From Mytilisepta virgata (taxonomy: Eukaryota; Mollusca; Bivalvia; Mytilida; Mytilidae): 64,000 nucleotides of DNA. Positions 36,901-51,900 of this stretch are shown here, in pieces. Each line of letters opens with the position of its first letter. The first letter of the stretch is position 1. Location of the stretch: NCBI GenBank assembly GCA_028015205.1, contig CM051520.1, positions 66,224,694-66,288,693 of the forward strand, given 5' to 3'. Position numbers and translations under genes: made by a program. The notes beneath the pieces were generated by a model, which had not been told where the DNA came from, did no database searches, and saw nothing but the letters and a program-made list of their open reading frames with translations.

Positions 36901-39900
36901 TTAATACAAGCTATAAATTATTTTTGGATTTAATACATACCCAGAGAACAAAGGTTATGTACACAATGCTCAGTAATTGAAGACGAATATCATTTTTCTT
37001 TAATTGCAAAATTAATGATTCTATTAGAGATAATCTTATTACTTAAATAAAACAAAATAATCCTAACTTCTCACATCATATACTGCCATTTGAAAAATTA
37101 AAACTAGTCCTTAATCCTCAACTTGAACTGTTAGCTTATGTTTGTGACTTCATAAAGCAATCATTAGAATTGCGAAAATGAGGTCCACGTCGGTTACATC
37201 TTCTCAGATTTTATGTTTATATTATGTATTTGTACCTTAATGTCATATTGATTTTATTTAGGATTCGTATGTGATTGTACATGTATATAGCTTGACTTAT
37301 GGGTGAAATATGCTATTAATAAAGTTATATAATATGATTTTTAAATAATTTTCAAAATCTCAAGTATCTTCTTTGATGCAAGGAAATAGACAATATATGG
37401 AAAGGTATACATATGTGAATATCTGGATTCGACATGCAAAGTCTGATAAACGCGTCTAAAGTTCAGAATTTTTTTTTCATATATTAGTCTGTTATTTTGG
37501 TTTCATTTAGTTAAACCGCGCGATTACACAAATTATCCCATTAAAAAAAAATTATTTACACAAAAATTGCTAAAATTTCTTATTGCTTATTCGAAATAAA
37601 TTTTTATCTTTCTAAAATATTGATTTGAGGTTGTATGCCTGCTTAACCTTTTCGCCACAATTTTGGCTTACGGGTTTAAAACAAAACTTGATATTTTACA
37701 AACATACATGTATCTTTATTAATACACACATGCATGACCTTGATCTTCCAAAATCTTCTAACTACTGTGGTTTTCGGATTGCTCTGGATTTTTTGAAAAA
37801 TTAGAAATTTCCGATTTTGAAACCGCCCGATAGCCTGGAGTGCGGAAGATCGCGGGTTCAATACCCAGCTGGGTCAAACTAAAGAAATTAAAATTTGTAT
37901 TTGTTGCTTTTCCACCAAGCACCAGGCACACGACATTTAGGAGTAAGAGCAAATACTGCACGTGTAGGGTGAGATGTCTGCCTCTGGACTGTTACTTCTT
38001 CAAGAGAGGAAACCCATTTCAATCTCAAATGAACAGTACAGATATTTAGATGGACAATTTTAATATTGATTTAACCTCTTCATTTTTAATTCACAGTGTT
38101 GTTTTGTGTATGAAAGAGAGAGAGGGGGTGGACATTTTGAAAAATATAAAGTCCGTTGACAATCAGCAATACGTTAGACTTTAATCCTTGACCAATAAAT
38201 GTCTCATTAATTTTACATTTCAACAGGATCGTATATATTAATTTATATTTAAAAGTTTAGGAATAATTGTGTTTTGTTTCACGATTGTTACACTTATGCC
38301 GGGTAAAAAAAATTAAATATTTTCGCCTCCAACTGGATCTAGAACAATGAAATACAGACGGTCGATAAAGCGCATAAAGGCACACACCGTAATACTCAAC
38401 TATTACTTACTGTAGTCCCTTCCTCATACCAGATTTGACATGGGCAGCGTGGCGGGTGTCCTGCAGGAAGATGAGACTGCTCACTCTTCCGGAGCACATG
38501 AATCTACCCCCCGGTTTTTTTGTGTGGTCAATGTTGTTCATATGTTTTTAGTTTTTAAGTGTAGAGTTTGTATGTTTTGTTCTTGTCTTCGTTGTTCTCC
38601 GGAGTTTTTCAGTTGTTTTCGATTTTCCCCTCCTTCGAATATCCCTTTGGTATTTCTTGACTTGACTTTTCAATAGACAAAAGACATCATGCATAACAGT
38701 GATTTTGCGAGTCTCGATTCTTACATTGGTCATGAAGCCTCCATGGCAGAGTGATTTAGTATTGTACGTAACTACCAATGGTTTCAGTCCACTCAATACG
38801 GAGTTCGACTCAGGTCTGTAGTGTTGAAGATGGCCGAATCAGCAAATACCAGCAAAGCACATTTCAGGAAGCTGTTTTCCGACTGGATCCCTAAATATCT
38901 ATTAAATTTATGTGAATTATTCTACAACCAGATTTACTGTTTCCGACTAATGCTTATGGCAGGTAATATTCTTAACGTTAACTTAAGTTTCTGTCGAATT
39001 TATTAGGGCAACCTAGCTTCTTCTAGTACAAACACTTTGCTGCCGCTGAATCGAATTTCTCTGAAATTCGCGTGAAATCACGATAAAATAAATGAATGAA
39101 TAAACAAGTAATATTATATTTGGATGCTAACACAAAAATCGCTAAAACTCAGCTTGGCCCTAAAGTTATTATCTGACATAATTGTGAATGTTTTACGAAA
39201 ATTTGGATAAATTCAATTTTTATCCCTTTTCTATTGAATATTTCAAGATCACAGTGTACTTCCTTGCTAAACATGAAAACTTCAGCTTTTTTGGAATTGT
39301 GCCGTGTCTATGGTAACGGTTGCAAACTCCAAGTCTAAGAACATCTCCAATGTGGCATCCAATGTTCCTATAAAGTCTGATGAAAATTTAGTTTCGGAAA
39401 TTGTTTCCGCTTCCATGGTTATGGTGAGAATTTTGAAAATTCCGATACTGAAGTGCATAACACTTGCATACAGTTTCGTGAATATGGGATAAATTTAAGT
39501 TTCTTGACTCTCTAACCCGTTCCCATAGTAACGGTGGCCATTTTGAAAATGCCGATAGCAAAATGCATATCAAGGTTTGCTCCATAACACTCACATAAAG
39601 TTGGATATTGGATAAATTTCAGATTTTTGGAGTTTTTTGTCCCGTTATCATTGTATTGATGGTCATTTTTAGTCACCTGGTCCAAAGGGCCATGTGCGCT
39701 TATGCCATCAGTTGGCGTCCGTCGTCGTCCGTCGTCGTAAACTATTTCAAAAATCTTCTCCTCTGAAACTACTGGGCCAAATACTTTCAAAGTTTACCTG
39801 GATATTCCTTATTATATCTAGTTTAAAAGTTATATCCGGAGTTTTTATCCATCAACAAACATGGCTGGCATAGCTAAAAATAAAAACAGGGGTAAAATGC

Positions 39901-42900
39901 AGTGTTTAGCTTATATCTCAAACACTAAAGCATTTAGAGTAGAACTGACAGGATAGAAATGTTTACCAGGTCAAGATCTAAATGCCATGAAATTTTCAGA
40001 CGAATCTGTCAAGCCTTTGTTGGGTTATTGCCTCTGAATTGATAATTTTAAAGAAATTTTGCAGTTTTAGGTTATTATCTTTAATATTATCATAGATAGA
40101 GAGAACGTGTAAATGGCAAAAATGTTCAGCAAAGATCTACAAAAAGATCTAGGTATAATGCAGATATTTGTAGCCGTTTATTGACTGGTGTGTTTAGATG
40201 CACCTTTTTAAGTTATAAAACCTTTCAGTTCTACCAACAATTATAATGTGCATGGCTTTAGCCTAGGGAACGGTATTCAGTGTGAAAAAGCTTAGTCTGA
40301 AGCATTTCATTGTGTTCAAAATTTTAGGACAAAAATCCGTAATTGCAAAGATCAGCTGAGTAAAACCTAGGTTTTTAAAGAACGAAGATGCAAGAGAAAT
40401 GCATTTCGCTTGAAAATTCTCTTTAAAGTAACAATGCATATACATATGTATATGAAATGTTAGATGTTTTTAATGTGTATTAGCTCGACCAGCCCAAAAT
40501 CTTATCAAAAATTATATTTGATGACCTCGCCCATCCAAAAGATGGCCATCACCGTAAAAATAGTTTAAAATATGACACTACGAGAAAGCCATTTTTAATC
40601 CTTCTTGTCCAAAACCAGTGAGCCAATTCAAACATCATAGATGGTCTTGTTTCAGAAATATATTCGATGACTCAGCCCAAATTGACAGCAATATTCAAGA
40701 ACGTGTTAGAATGACCGATTTTGACCTAGTTCACATGCATATTAAGATATATTTCATTTCAGATAGAAACATATATTTCATTTTTATGTCCTATAAATGT
40801 ATCCTTTGGGTTAACTTTAAACACAACACCATAATACACTAGTACAGAAGTACATGTATAGAAACAGTTTACTCTATATATTCATTTACATTTTGTACAT
40901 ACATGTATATTATGTTCACTAATCAAGGTATTACAATTGAAACTGGCCATGAAAAATAATTTAGGGGAAAAGGTATAAGAGTATTTTCATATTTTATTCG
41001 CGGTTTTTTTTCCCATTTTAACGATCAACAATAAGACTGAATTTAACAAGTAAAAGATAACACAATACAAATTACAAAACGGTTGACCTGGGGATTAACA
41101 TTCTAATTATCCAATAAAATATACTTTTACATTTTTATATAAAATTTACGTATTTGGAATAAAGGTTTAACTTAATGACTAAGCCTTTCAAAATCTTTGA
41201 CGGAACAACAATAGGTGATAATTGCTATAATTACAGTTTTGCGACGACTGGACATAAGCCGGGGGCCGTGATAATGAAGATGTCCTAAGATATGTCCTAA
41301 GACTTGTCTTAGGACTCGAATTAGGATTGTCTTAGGATCATCTTAAAACATGTCTTAGGGTGTAAAACAAAGCTATCTTAGGAGTAACTTAGGACAATCC
41401 TAACATATTCTTAGGATAATCATATGTTTATTTCTGAAAAAATGCAAGATTTTTTACATTCACTCTTTTGATATTTAAAAAAAAATCCAGAATAAAAACA
41501 TTTCAAAACTGTAGGGCTTATGAAGAAAAATAAAACAGCAGTCAAATAAATGAAAATCACGCAGTATATACTGCATTGTCATTATTTACATGTACATGAT
41601 ATTTATTACAGATTGAAATCGTTTACTTAATTGAGAGCACCAAATACTATAATAGGGTCGTCTCGATACCAGTAATTGTTCATGGATATGTTCACAACTT
41701 AAGGTAAAAAAGAAACCCACATTCCAACTAGTCTATTTTTTTTTTTTTTGGTTATTTATCAGAATGAAATAAAAATACTTCCATATTTATCCTTTACCAC
41801 GAATAAAGTGTCGATGTGCAGCAGATATATGATTTATTTGATTTTTTGGGTTCCAGAGCAAACATGAACAAGAGGCAGGACTAAAAATTTAAGTGTTGCA
41901 AAATTTTGTCTGGTTTTTCTATAGGGTTCTATGTTAAGTTCAGCTGTGGCAGTCATCTTGGTTGACAGTCAAGGTCAATGGGCACATTTCTAAAAGAGAA
42001 CCATCTAGGGACCTAGTCTTGTTCTTATTGGCTAAGTGATTTCAGACAAGAAGATTTTTAAATGAATTTTCCTATAGGGACTTATATTTAACTAAGTTAG
42101 GCCATGACGGCCATCTTTGTTGACAATCTGGGTGATCGGACACACGTCTGAAAGAGGACCATCTAAGGACCAATGTTGCCAAGTTTAGTTCAAATTGGCT
42201 CAGTAGTTTCAGAAGAGAAGATGTTTGAGTGAATTTCCCATAGGGTCCTATGTTAAACTGAGTTCGGCTGTGGCGGCCATCTTGTTTCACAGTCCACGAA
42301 ATCGGACACATTTCTGAAAAAAAGACCTCCTAAGGACCATTGCTGCCAAATCTGGCTCCAATATGTCAAGTTGTTTCAGACAAAAAGATTTTTCAATGGA
42401 TTTTCCCATAGAGCCCTAAGTTAAACTAACTTTGGCTGTGGCGTCTATCTTGGTTTGTCTTTATCTATAATAATATTTAAGATAATAACCTAAAACTGCA
42501 AAATTTCCTTAAATTAACAATTCAGGGGCAATAACCCAACAAAGGGTTGACCGATTCGTCTGAAAATTTCATGGTAGTAGATCTTGACCTGATGAAAATT
42601 TTTACTCCATGTCAGTTTTGCTCTAAATGCTTTAGTTTTTGAGAAATAAGACAAAAACTGTAGTTTACCCCTATGTTCTATTTCTACCCATGTTGGCCAT
42701 GTTGGTTGGCAGACGGGATCATCGGACACATTTTTTAAACTAGATACCCTGATGATGCTTATGCCCAAGTTTGGTTCTATTTGGCCGAGTAGTTTCAGAG
42801 AAGATTTTTGTAAAAGTTAACGGATGACGACGGACGACAGACGACGACGGACGACGACGGACGCCAAGTGATGAGAATAGCTCACTTGACCCTTTGGATC

Positions 42901-45900
42901 AGGTGAGCTAAAAACGGGGTAGTACTACTGTATAAATTTTGTGCTGATATCTCTAATCATATATATCATGATGAAATGAAATTTTACACATATATTCAAT
43001 TAAAGTGTGCCTATTTGTATGTATCTTTGTACGGCGTTCTGTCTGGCGAAATGTACGTACACCACAAATCTAAAACTTTAATTTAAAGGATTGTCTGTCT
43101 ATAAACACTTTATTTCGTCTTATATTGTATTTTCGATTTCTAAAGTACATGTACACAGCAGCCATTCTTGTTGTTTATATTACAATAATTAATCCTAACT
43201 GTTAGGATCATCTAAGGGTGGTCTTAAGACAACCATTTCTATATCCTAACTTTAGGACAAACTTTTAGACATGTCCCAACTTAGGATAGCATCGTTAACA
43301 TGACTTAGGACTAGGAAATGTCGTAAGACTATCTTAGGACACCTTCGTTAACACGGTCCCCGTTAAACTGTTAAATAATTGATGTGCAAAAGGGGATTGT
43401 CTTGATGTGTAAAATACATGTAACTGTTAAGCATTTCAGAAATTAATATATGGGAAAAAAATATCATAATATAATAAATGGGAAAATTAATAATACAAAA
43501 TAATAGTTTTCCATTAATAGGTATTCTGGGGCCTGGTTATCGAAGTTATCCTAACATCGGTCATAAGATATGTCTTTAGGATTGTCTTGGGACTATTGTA
43601 AGACATGACTGAGACTGTAAATCAAAGCTATCCTAGGATTATCTTATCTTGCGATGTCCTAAATGGGTACATTATAGTTTAAAAAATTAAATTTGATAAA
43701 ATATATGCAATATTTATTTGAACGTTTATAAGAAGTATGTTTTGGAACATTGTGTTTTACCTATATTATCATTGAGAGGTTTAACAACTACTCCATAATT
43801 TGTTTATATACGATCCTGTTGAAATGTAAAAATTGATGAGACATTTATTGGTCAAGGATTAAAGTCTAACGTATTGCTGATTGTCAACGGACTTTATATT
43901 TTTCAAAATGTACAACCCCCCCCCCCCTTCCTTCTCTCATACACAAAACAACACTGTGAATTAAAAATGAAGAGGTTAAATCAATATTAAAATTGTCCAT
44001 CTAAATATCTGTACTGTCCATTTGAGATTGAAATGGGTTTCCTCTCTTGCAGAGGTAACAGTCCATAGGAAGACATCTCACCCTACACGTGCAGTATTTG
44101 CTCTTACTCCTAAATGCCGTGTGCCTGGTGATGGTGGAAAAGCAACAAATACAAATTTTAATTTCTTTAGTTTGACCCAGCTGGGTATTGAACCCGCGAT
44201 CTTCCGCACTCCAGGCTATCGGGCGGTTTCAAAATCGGAAATTTCTGACCCTTATCAAAAAATCCAGAGCAATCCGAAAACCATAGTAGTTAGAAGATTT
44301 TGGAAGATCAAGGTCATGCATGTGTGTATTAATGAAGATACATGTATGTTTGTAAAATATCAAGTTTTGTTTTAAACCCGGAAGCCAATATTGTGGCGAA
44401 AAGGTTAAGCAGGCATACAACCTCAAATCAATATTTTAGAAAGATAAAAAATTTATTTCGAATAAGCAATAATAAATTTTAGCAATTTTTGTGTAGATGA
44501 TTTTTTTTAATGGGGTAATTTGTATAATCGTGCGGTTTAGCTAAATGAAACCAAAATAACAGACTAATATATGGAAAAAAACAACAAAATTCTGAACTTT
44601 AGACGCGTTTATCAGACTTTGCGTTTCGAATCCAGATATTCACATATGTATACCTTTCCACATGTCCATATATTGTATTGGCACAATAGTCTATTTCCAT
44701 GCATCAAAGAAGATACTTGAGTTTTTGAAAATTATTTAAAAATCATATTATATAACTTTATTAATAGCATATTTCACCCATAAGTCAAGCTATATACATG
44801 TACAAAATCTGAGAAGATGTAACCGACGTGGACCTCATTTTCGCAATTCTAATGATTGCTTTATGAAGTCACAAACATAAGCTAACAGTTCAAGTTGAGG
44901 ATTAAGGACTAGTTTTAATTTTTCAAATGGCAGTATATGATGTGAGAAGTTAGGATTATTTTGTTTTATTTAAATAATAAGATTATCTCTAATAGAATCA
45001 TTAATTTTGCAATTAAAGAAATATGATATTCGTCTTCAATTAATGAGCATTGTGTACATAACCTTTGTTCTCTGGGTATGTATTAAATCCAAAAATAAAT
45101 TATATCTTGTATTAAGAAAGGAAATATATACTTGGAAGTTAACTGTGTGTGTGGTTTTTTATGGATAATCCCCCCCTATTCCAGTAATTTCTACCAAGTG
45201 TACAATATATAGAAAGGTTACCTTAGGTCACTAAAGGATAAGAAGCTGATGATGCAGAAGAAAACACAGATAACCGATGGTACGGTCAATGAAATTCGAT
45301 ACAAATGAGAATAACATAACACTTTGTGATAAAGAATGCGAGAGGAATTATGAAAACAGTACATACTATAAGCACAAATCGGCTTTAATAAAACCACATG
45401 GTATTATTTAAATAAACGCGCTTTGTGAAAACAGGATAAATAATTTACAAAGAACGTTTTCCTATTAGTTACCAACCACTCTCCCCACAATGCCCGGATA
45501 GAAAACGATACCGATTTTGTTTTTAATATACATCTACTACATCTTCACACACAATCATGAAAATTGACATGTATCTTAAAGATGTCCATTGATAAGAATG
45601 GTCAGAAGAGTCAATTATACGAAACAGATCACAGTTAAATTTTACAATAAGTGGAGGAAGTAAATTAATTTCAATCATTATCCATTGAACATTTGCAAAG
45701 ATTTCAAGTTACTCCACACATTTTCTGATACGATACATGTAGCTAAATGGGTGATTTTCAGTGTTAAACAATCTGAATAAATTCGAAGTCATTGAATTCA
45801 TTTTTCTTACTTCGGAGGTTCACGGTGAGACCAAAATTTAATGTATATCATTTTTTTTAGTTGACAGCCTTAGCGGTCATTTGGAGAATAATTTGAGGAT

Positions 45901-48900
45901 TGATAAAATTTTAAATAGCATTCAGTTTACCGATACTGGCTATCCTCTTTTTACATGAAAGTTACTGTCAGAATCTACAGTGATCCCTGCAAGTAGTTGG
46001 GATACTTACCGAAAGTCTAAAATCCAAAACTTTCTTGCCACTCTACAGATAGTATACCACCTTCAGCATGACTAAAAATCTAAGTGTAACAGTAAACTTG
46101 TAATGACCATTGCTGTCAAGTTTAGTTCCAATTGGCTAAGTGATTTCAGACGAAGTTTTTAAATAAATTTTGGTTGACAGTCTAGATCATCAGACATAAT
46201 TCTGAAAGAGGACCATCTAAGGACCATTGCTGCCAAGTCTGATTCCAATTGGCTCAGTGATTTCAGACAAAAAGATTGTTCGATGAATGTTCCCAAAGGC
46301 TGCGATGTTAAACAAAGTTCGGCTGTGGCAGCCATTTTAGTTGCACGTCCGGGTCATCGGACACATTTCTGAATGAGGTCCATCTAAGGACCATTGCTGC
46401 CAAGTCTAGTTTCAATTGGCATAGTGGTTTCAGACGAAAATTTTTAAATGATGTTTCCCATTGGGTCCTATTATACACATTATATTCAATAAAAGTTTAA
46501 ATATAAATTCATCGAGTTCCTCTAAAAATGAAAACGAAACTAAACCTCTGATATTCAGAACACGTATTGAACCTAAACAATAAAGACCGGTGGTAGAGCA
46601 GCGTGTTTGCAGTTTTATTTACTTTAGAAGATTCCCTTCTTTTGTATTTCATTTCTCTTTTTAAATGAACCAATTAAGTATAAGGTTGTTAAAAGGTGGA
46701 ATCATTTCTTTTACAATTCTTACCTGAACAGCATAAAACTTTCAGAAATTTTATTTAGGAAAATGATAGTTTTATTTTTGGAAGAACCTAAATGTACTCT
46801 GAGGCAAACCAGTTTATTGCTTTTAGCTAATTGCCATGGCCGTGGAAAACTCCCAATTTACATGTAATAGGAAGGTAAAACATGTAAATAAAATTTAGTC
46901 GGAAATATTTATGTTCTCGTCAGTAGGCGGTCCCTTTCCTTCATTTTCAGGAAAATCATTTTTTCTATTAAAATTATTAAAATAAGCCGGAAAATTATGT
47001 AATTAATATATAAAGCAAACTTATTGGTGTATACTTGTCATCATAATCAAATAAATCACAAATTTTCACTTATTTTGGGTATCATAGTTTGTAAGTGATA
47101 CATAAATACAAATTGAAAGAAAATAAATCATTTGTCATATTAAAAGTCATACGATTAATATATCTTACATTTTCTGTAATATTTTGTTGTACAAAGCTTA
47201 AAATTTCAAACTGACAATCAAGATTAAGAAACTAAAGAAGTATAAATGTAATTTAAAAATATATTAAAACATGACCTGTATCTACTGAAAAAACAAAATC
47301 GGTATATTTGATGTTATCTTTTGTAAACAAAGTATTCCTGTCCATTTCTGATCTGAAGAGATTACCTCCAGCCAGTAAATCTGATAAGAGTTTGGATAAA
47401 GCACGCCTGATGTATTTATATACTGACTACCCTAGCCTCTAACATTTGTCTAATGAAAGATAGTATAATTGATGTGGAAAATAAACAATGGATTTATTAA
47501 CGGCAAAGTTCTACAATATTTTGTGGTCAGGAATTCACCAAAATATACATTAAGGTAAGATTTAAGCATTTATATCATAACCGAAGTTCCGTTTTTTCGT
47601 ATAAAAAGTGTCAACCTACAAAACAATAAATTAATAAATGACTTCATAAACAAAACATGTAAGAAAACGATTATTTACTACTTTGGTTTTAAATATCTTA
47701 AACAATTCATATAGGTTATTACCATAAACTGTTTTTAAGTCCTAATTATTATAGATATGCTGTCATTTTTTGTGGGTTCGCCGGTACGGGTGAAATGTAT
47801 TACTGACCCATTAAAATAGTACGTCAGAATTTTGAATTGGATAGGATCAAGTGTTAAACAATTATTGTTATTAAATGTTCGTATAAAAAAATCTTCAAAT
47901 CCCGAATGTAAAAATGACTGTAAATTTTCCTTCACATTAACCATGGCTTCTTTTGGGGGAGAAAATAGAAGTTCATTTTGTTTTTGTTTTTAAATAAATA
48001 TAGGCTCTCCTTCAACAAAAAAAATAATCGGACTCAATTGTACTTTACCCTTTGGAAATAAAAGGGTGTATGTGTCAGTTAAAATGATTTATGTGTACAA
48101 GTTAACGTCTATAAAAATTTGCATTTGTACAATGACATTCTCCAATGATTTTTTTTTATTTTAGAGTTTCTTTACGTAAATTGATTTGCAAAACAAGTAT
48201 GAAATAACGAAGTTCTTGTTTATTTAATAAGTACTATTGACGAGAAATCGGTGTTACCATCCAAATTACAAGATACTTGATTATTTCAGATAAGTATTTT
48301 AATTGTTGTTTGCCGTGGTGTTAATTATGAAGAACCCTAGGCTGAAATCTGGTAAATTATTAATATTGTGGTAACTATTTTAAACATTAAGTGAAAACCA
48401 CAACCACAGCTAGGTTTCAAATTTCAGTTAAGAAAACGCTATATCAAAAATTGATTAAAAATAAAGTTGGGCACGATTACGTGCTTAAAGAATGATTGGC
48501 TCTGAAAAAGGGTTAAAATTTCTTGCCGTTCTCCCAAACCGTAAAATATTAAACTGTGGCTCTTGAAAGAATTTTACATATACATGTATGTATGTAAAAC
48601 ATCATTGTTTATATTTTTCCGTAACAGGCAGATAGTTATTTTATAAATATGTTGTTAAGTTCAATTACAAAACAGATAATTCATGTGTAATGTATTTGAA
48701 CTCATATCTATAATGATATTTATTTTATATAGTAAAGCATATTTAATTTCTTAAAACAAATGTACCAAGGTTTTTTTCCAAATACGAGTATTCTTTTATT
48801 TGTCAGCAGAAAAATAACACTGTACATATATAACATGTATAATACGTACATTTGTATCATAGATTTGTACCAGCACACATTAATTCGGCGGGAAGTGATT

Positions 48901-51900
48901 GATAAGCTATGTTCATAATGTTTGTAAATATGCATGAGCACACAAATTTATACGAAATCGAGGTTAAAGTAAAAGATATTCTTAATTGTAAGGCCATACC
49001 AAATTTATTTTTATTTTTTCGGATCGCCCCGATCGAAATTTTAAATTTTTTTCTTGAGGATCAATATTTAGCGAAGATCAAATTTACGTAAAAAATTGCA
49101 AAAAATGGGGAAAATGCTAACTTTTACGAAATTTTAGGAGCGGGAGAACAACTTTTTCATTTTTAATGTATTGAAAAAATTAGGAATTTGGGACGAATTT
49201 TCAGCATTTTTGCAAAATGAGGCCGCAATTTTTTTCTTAATTAAATAGTCTAAAACTCGAAGCGGCGAAATCCAAAGAGAACTAAATATCAATTTGGTGT
49301 GGCTTAATTACATAGAAGAGTGTGGTGGATTTTTTTTTCATCCGGTATTCGCCCACATAAATTTTGTTAGAAAAAAAAGAGAAATTTTGAAACTTTTAAA
49401 ATACAACTAGATTTGATTCACACTGTTTAAAGAGTATATTGTATATTTTCATTGCATACAAAAAAATGTAAGTATATCAAGATAATTTTAATTCTAGTAG
49501 ACAAAATGCCTTTTATCAAAATTAAACTTTAAATGTTTCCAAAGTTACATACTTCCAATATTGGACAGGATAATGTTTAGATGAATTTAGTTTAGGTTAA
49601 GCATTTTACCAGTTTTATTACTATTATTATTACAAATTTCAGGTCAGCGTTAGAGTGTTCGGATGAAAATACAGAATATTTAATTTGAAAATGTTGAAAG
49701 GCAATAGAATGGCGCGAACAAGTTTAACTAGCCAAAACAGTATCTGTCAACCTGCCAGAGGACATAAAACATGGACCAATTTCCAGCAGCTATCACAGCT
49801 TTTTCGTATATTTCAGATCTATAAATTCTGAATTTTTACATTAGCTGTAGTGATATATAAGCAGAATTTCATATGTAGCCATATCTGCCACAATTTCGAA
49901 GCACATGTAGTAAAGAAACAAATTCTGTAACTGTGAAACAATTGGCTGAAATTGGTATTACTCATACACATTCCGACACAATTTTTATCTTATATTATCA
50001 GTTTTGTCAACAATGATACCATTATCATATAATTCATGTAGGGTTCCATACCTTACCATACTGAAGGCAGAACAGAAAGGACATATTCAAGATGACGTGC
50101 CGAAAGTATCCTCTCCTCATCGAATTTGCGTTACAGGCATTAAAGTCATGACTTTAGAAATTTATACACAGAAGCGAAGAGAGAAAATTATTCAACATGG
50201 AAATAATAAATTCAACATTAAGGATTCATACAATGTACAGCATTAAGTTTCGTGGTTTTCGTATATGCATTCATTAAATTTTAATAAACCATACATAATA
50301 ATCCGGCTTTTTCATAAATCATAATATATACAGTACAGAAACTTTGGTCAAGATATGACCTATATTCATCCGTGTCTTTTTCTCTAGTTTATTCTTTTAG
50401 TTATACATGTATCATTGTGGCAATTGTTTGTTCCATTCTCATGAGTTTGTCTTGCCTTTGGAATTTTCCCACTGTTTTGACTCTTCTGTCTTCTTTTGCT
50501 GATATTCAGTGGTTGTTTACAAGACGGTTATGGGTTAAATTACATAAAACATGGGGAAAATACCCCCAAAAGACTAGAATATTCTTACAAAAAGTATAGA
50601 TAACACTTTTGTTAATGTTCTTTTCATTTATTTTTTATCTTTGGTCTGAAGCTACCACTGGAGAAAATATTTCTCAAATTATGATATTTCAGAAGAAAAT
50701 TCTTCTGAAATTGATAATGAGGATGCACTGTCAGTAAAATTCAACTTCATTTCTGGAAGATTTTTCTTCTCAAATACAAGATAATGGTTTTGTACGTACC
50801 AACCATTTAACCTGGAATAAGCTTTTTAGAAGAATTGTGTCTATAGTATTTTGAGAAATAAACTTCTTCGTGGATATTAGAAGATTTTTCTTCTCAAATA
50901 AGATTGATATTATTTAATGCTATTTGTGAATGTTTTAATTTTTTATACCTAATTCTATCAGAGAATACAACCTAATCTTACCATTCTCATGTTAGTTGAG
51001 GGATAAATTGTTAACATGTCAAACAATATCATCAAAAAAGGTGCCAATTTATGTAAATTTATAGAAAATGGCAAAACATAGTCGATAAAAAGGAAAACCT
51101 GGATTTTCCTTTTTTATTTTGGACTGCATTAAAATTGAAAATTATACCGACTGCGGCTAAAATTCTGACATTTTTTGTTCCTGTCAATTCTTTACGTTCT
51201 TTCCTTAAATAGTTTCCGATTCTTCCTAGATTCAATTTTGGCTTTTGGCTATATTGTTTCGATTTTAAAACTTTTTGCATTGAGCACAACTCATGACATG
51301 TCATAAATGGTCAAAATTGAAGAATAAAAATATGCATCAATCACAATTAGCTATCTTTCGTAGCGTATTGTCGCTATTACAGAAATTTATTGATGAAAAC
51401 AAAACGTGTTCTTAAGAGTATATAATGATAGCTGAGAGTGAGTTTTTCATTACTTTTTAATATTGGAATTCAAGGAGCCAAATATCAGGTCAAATCATAT
51501 CATGCTCTTTCATGGTTTCTGTACAGGATATCAAAATTCGTGGCTTACTAACTTATACAGATTTGAAATAATACTTGCACTTTATAAAATGAGGATTCAT
51601 AAAAGCCAAGAAAACTGGTATCAAACAAATCTGATGAATCCACAGTAACAATTTTTATGATTGCAGGTGAATAACAAGTTTTAGTGTTCGATGAAAAATC
51701 TAACGTTTCAAACTACTATAAGTCGTATCCACAGCAAAGCGCAATAGAAGTTATCACTACACGTAGGATTACATGCATGTCCGAACACCCGCAATCCTTC
51801 TTTTTGACTGTGAATATTGACATTTTATCCTGACTATACAGGCTTTTCTAACAAGTTTAAAAATCAAAAGAATATACGCTTTCTTTAATCGAATATTGAA

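Larger units (their letters stand above)
28701..38237 (+). repeat. Left arm of the 22 kb palindrome
   Basis: Reverse complement of 43805-51130 along its length, from AATGCAGTCC at the outer edge to CAACAGGATCGTATATA at the inner edge. A 240-bp stretch around 31381-31620 compared by eye has about 10 differences from its partner (about 96%), and one around 29580-29830 has almost none. The extra length relative to the right arm comes mainly from the insertion at 34327-36150 and additional tandem units at 32900-34000. Confidence 0.92.
38238..43804. other. Spacer of the palindrome
   Basis: 5.6 kb between the arms, holding a reversed dispersed repeat, a SINE, a reversed tandem-core element, a 2.1 kb TIR element with a nested insertion, and a further fragment of that TIR family. 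No gene seen. Confidence 0.8.

Noticed and set aside
37676..37961. Overlapping open frames mirrored at 44022-44375
   Set aside because: They translate a SINE and its flank in the palindrome arms.
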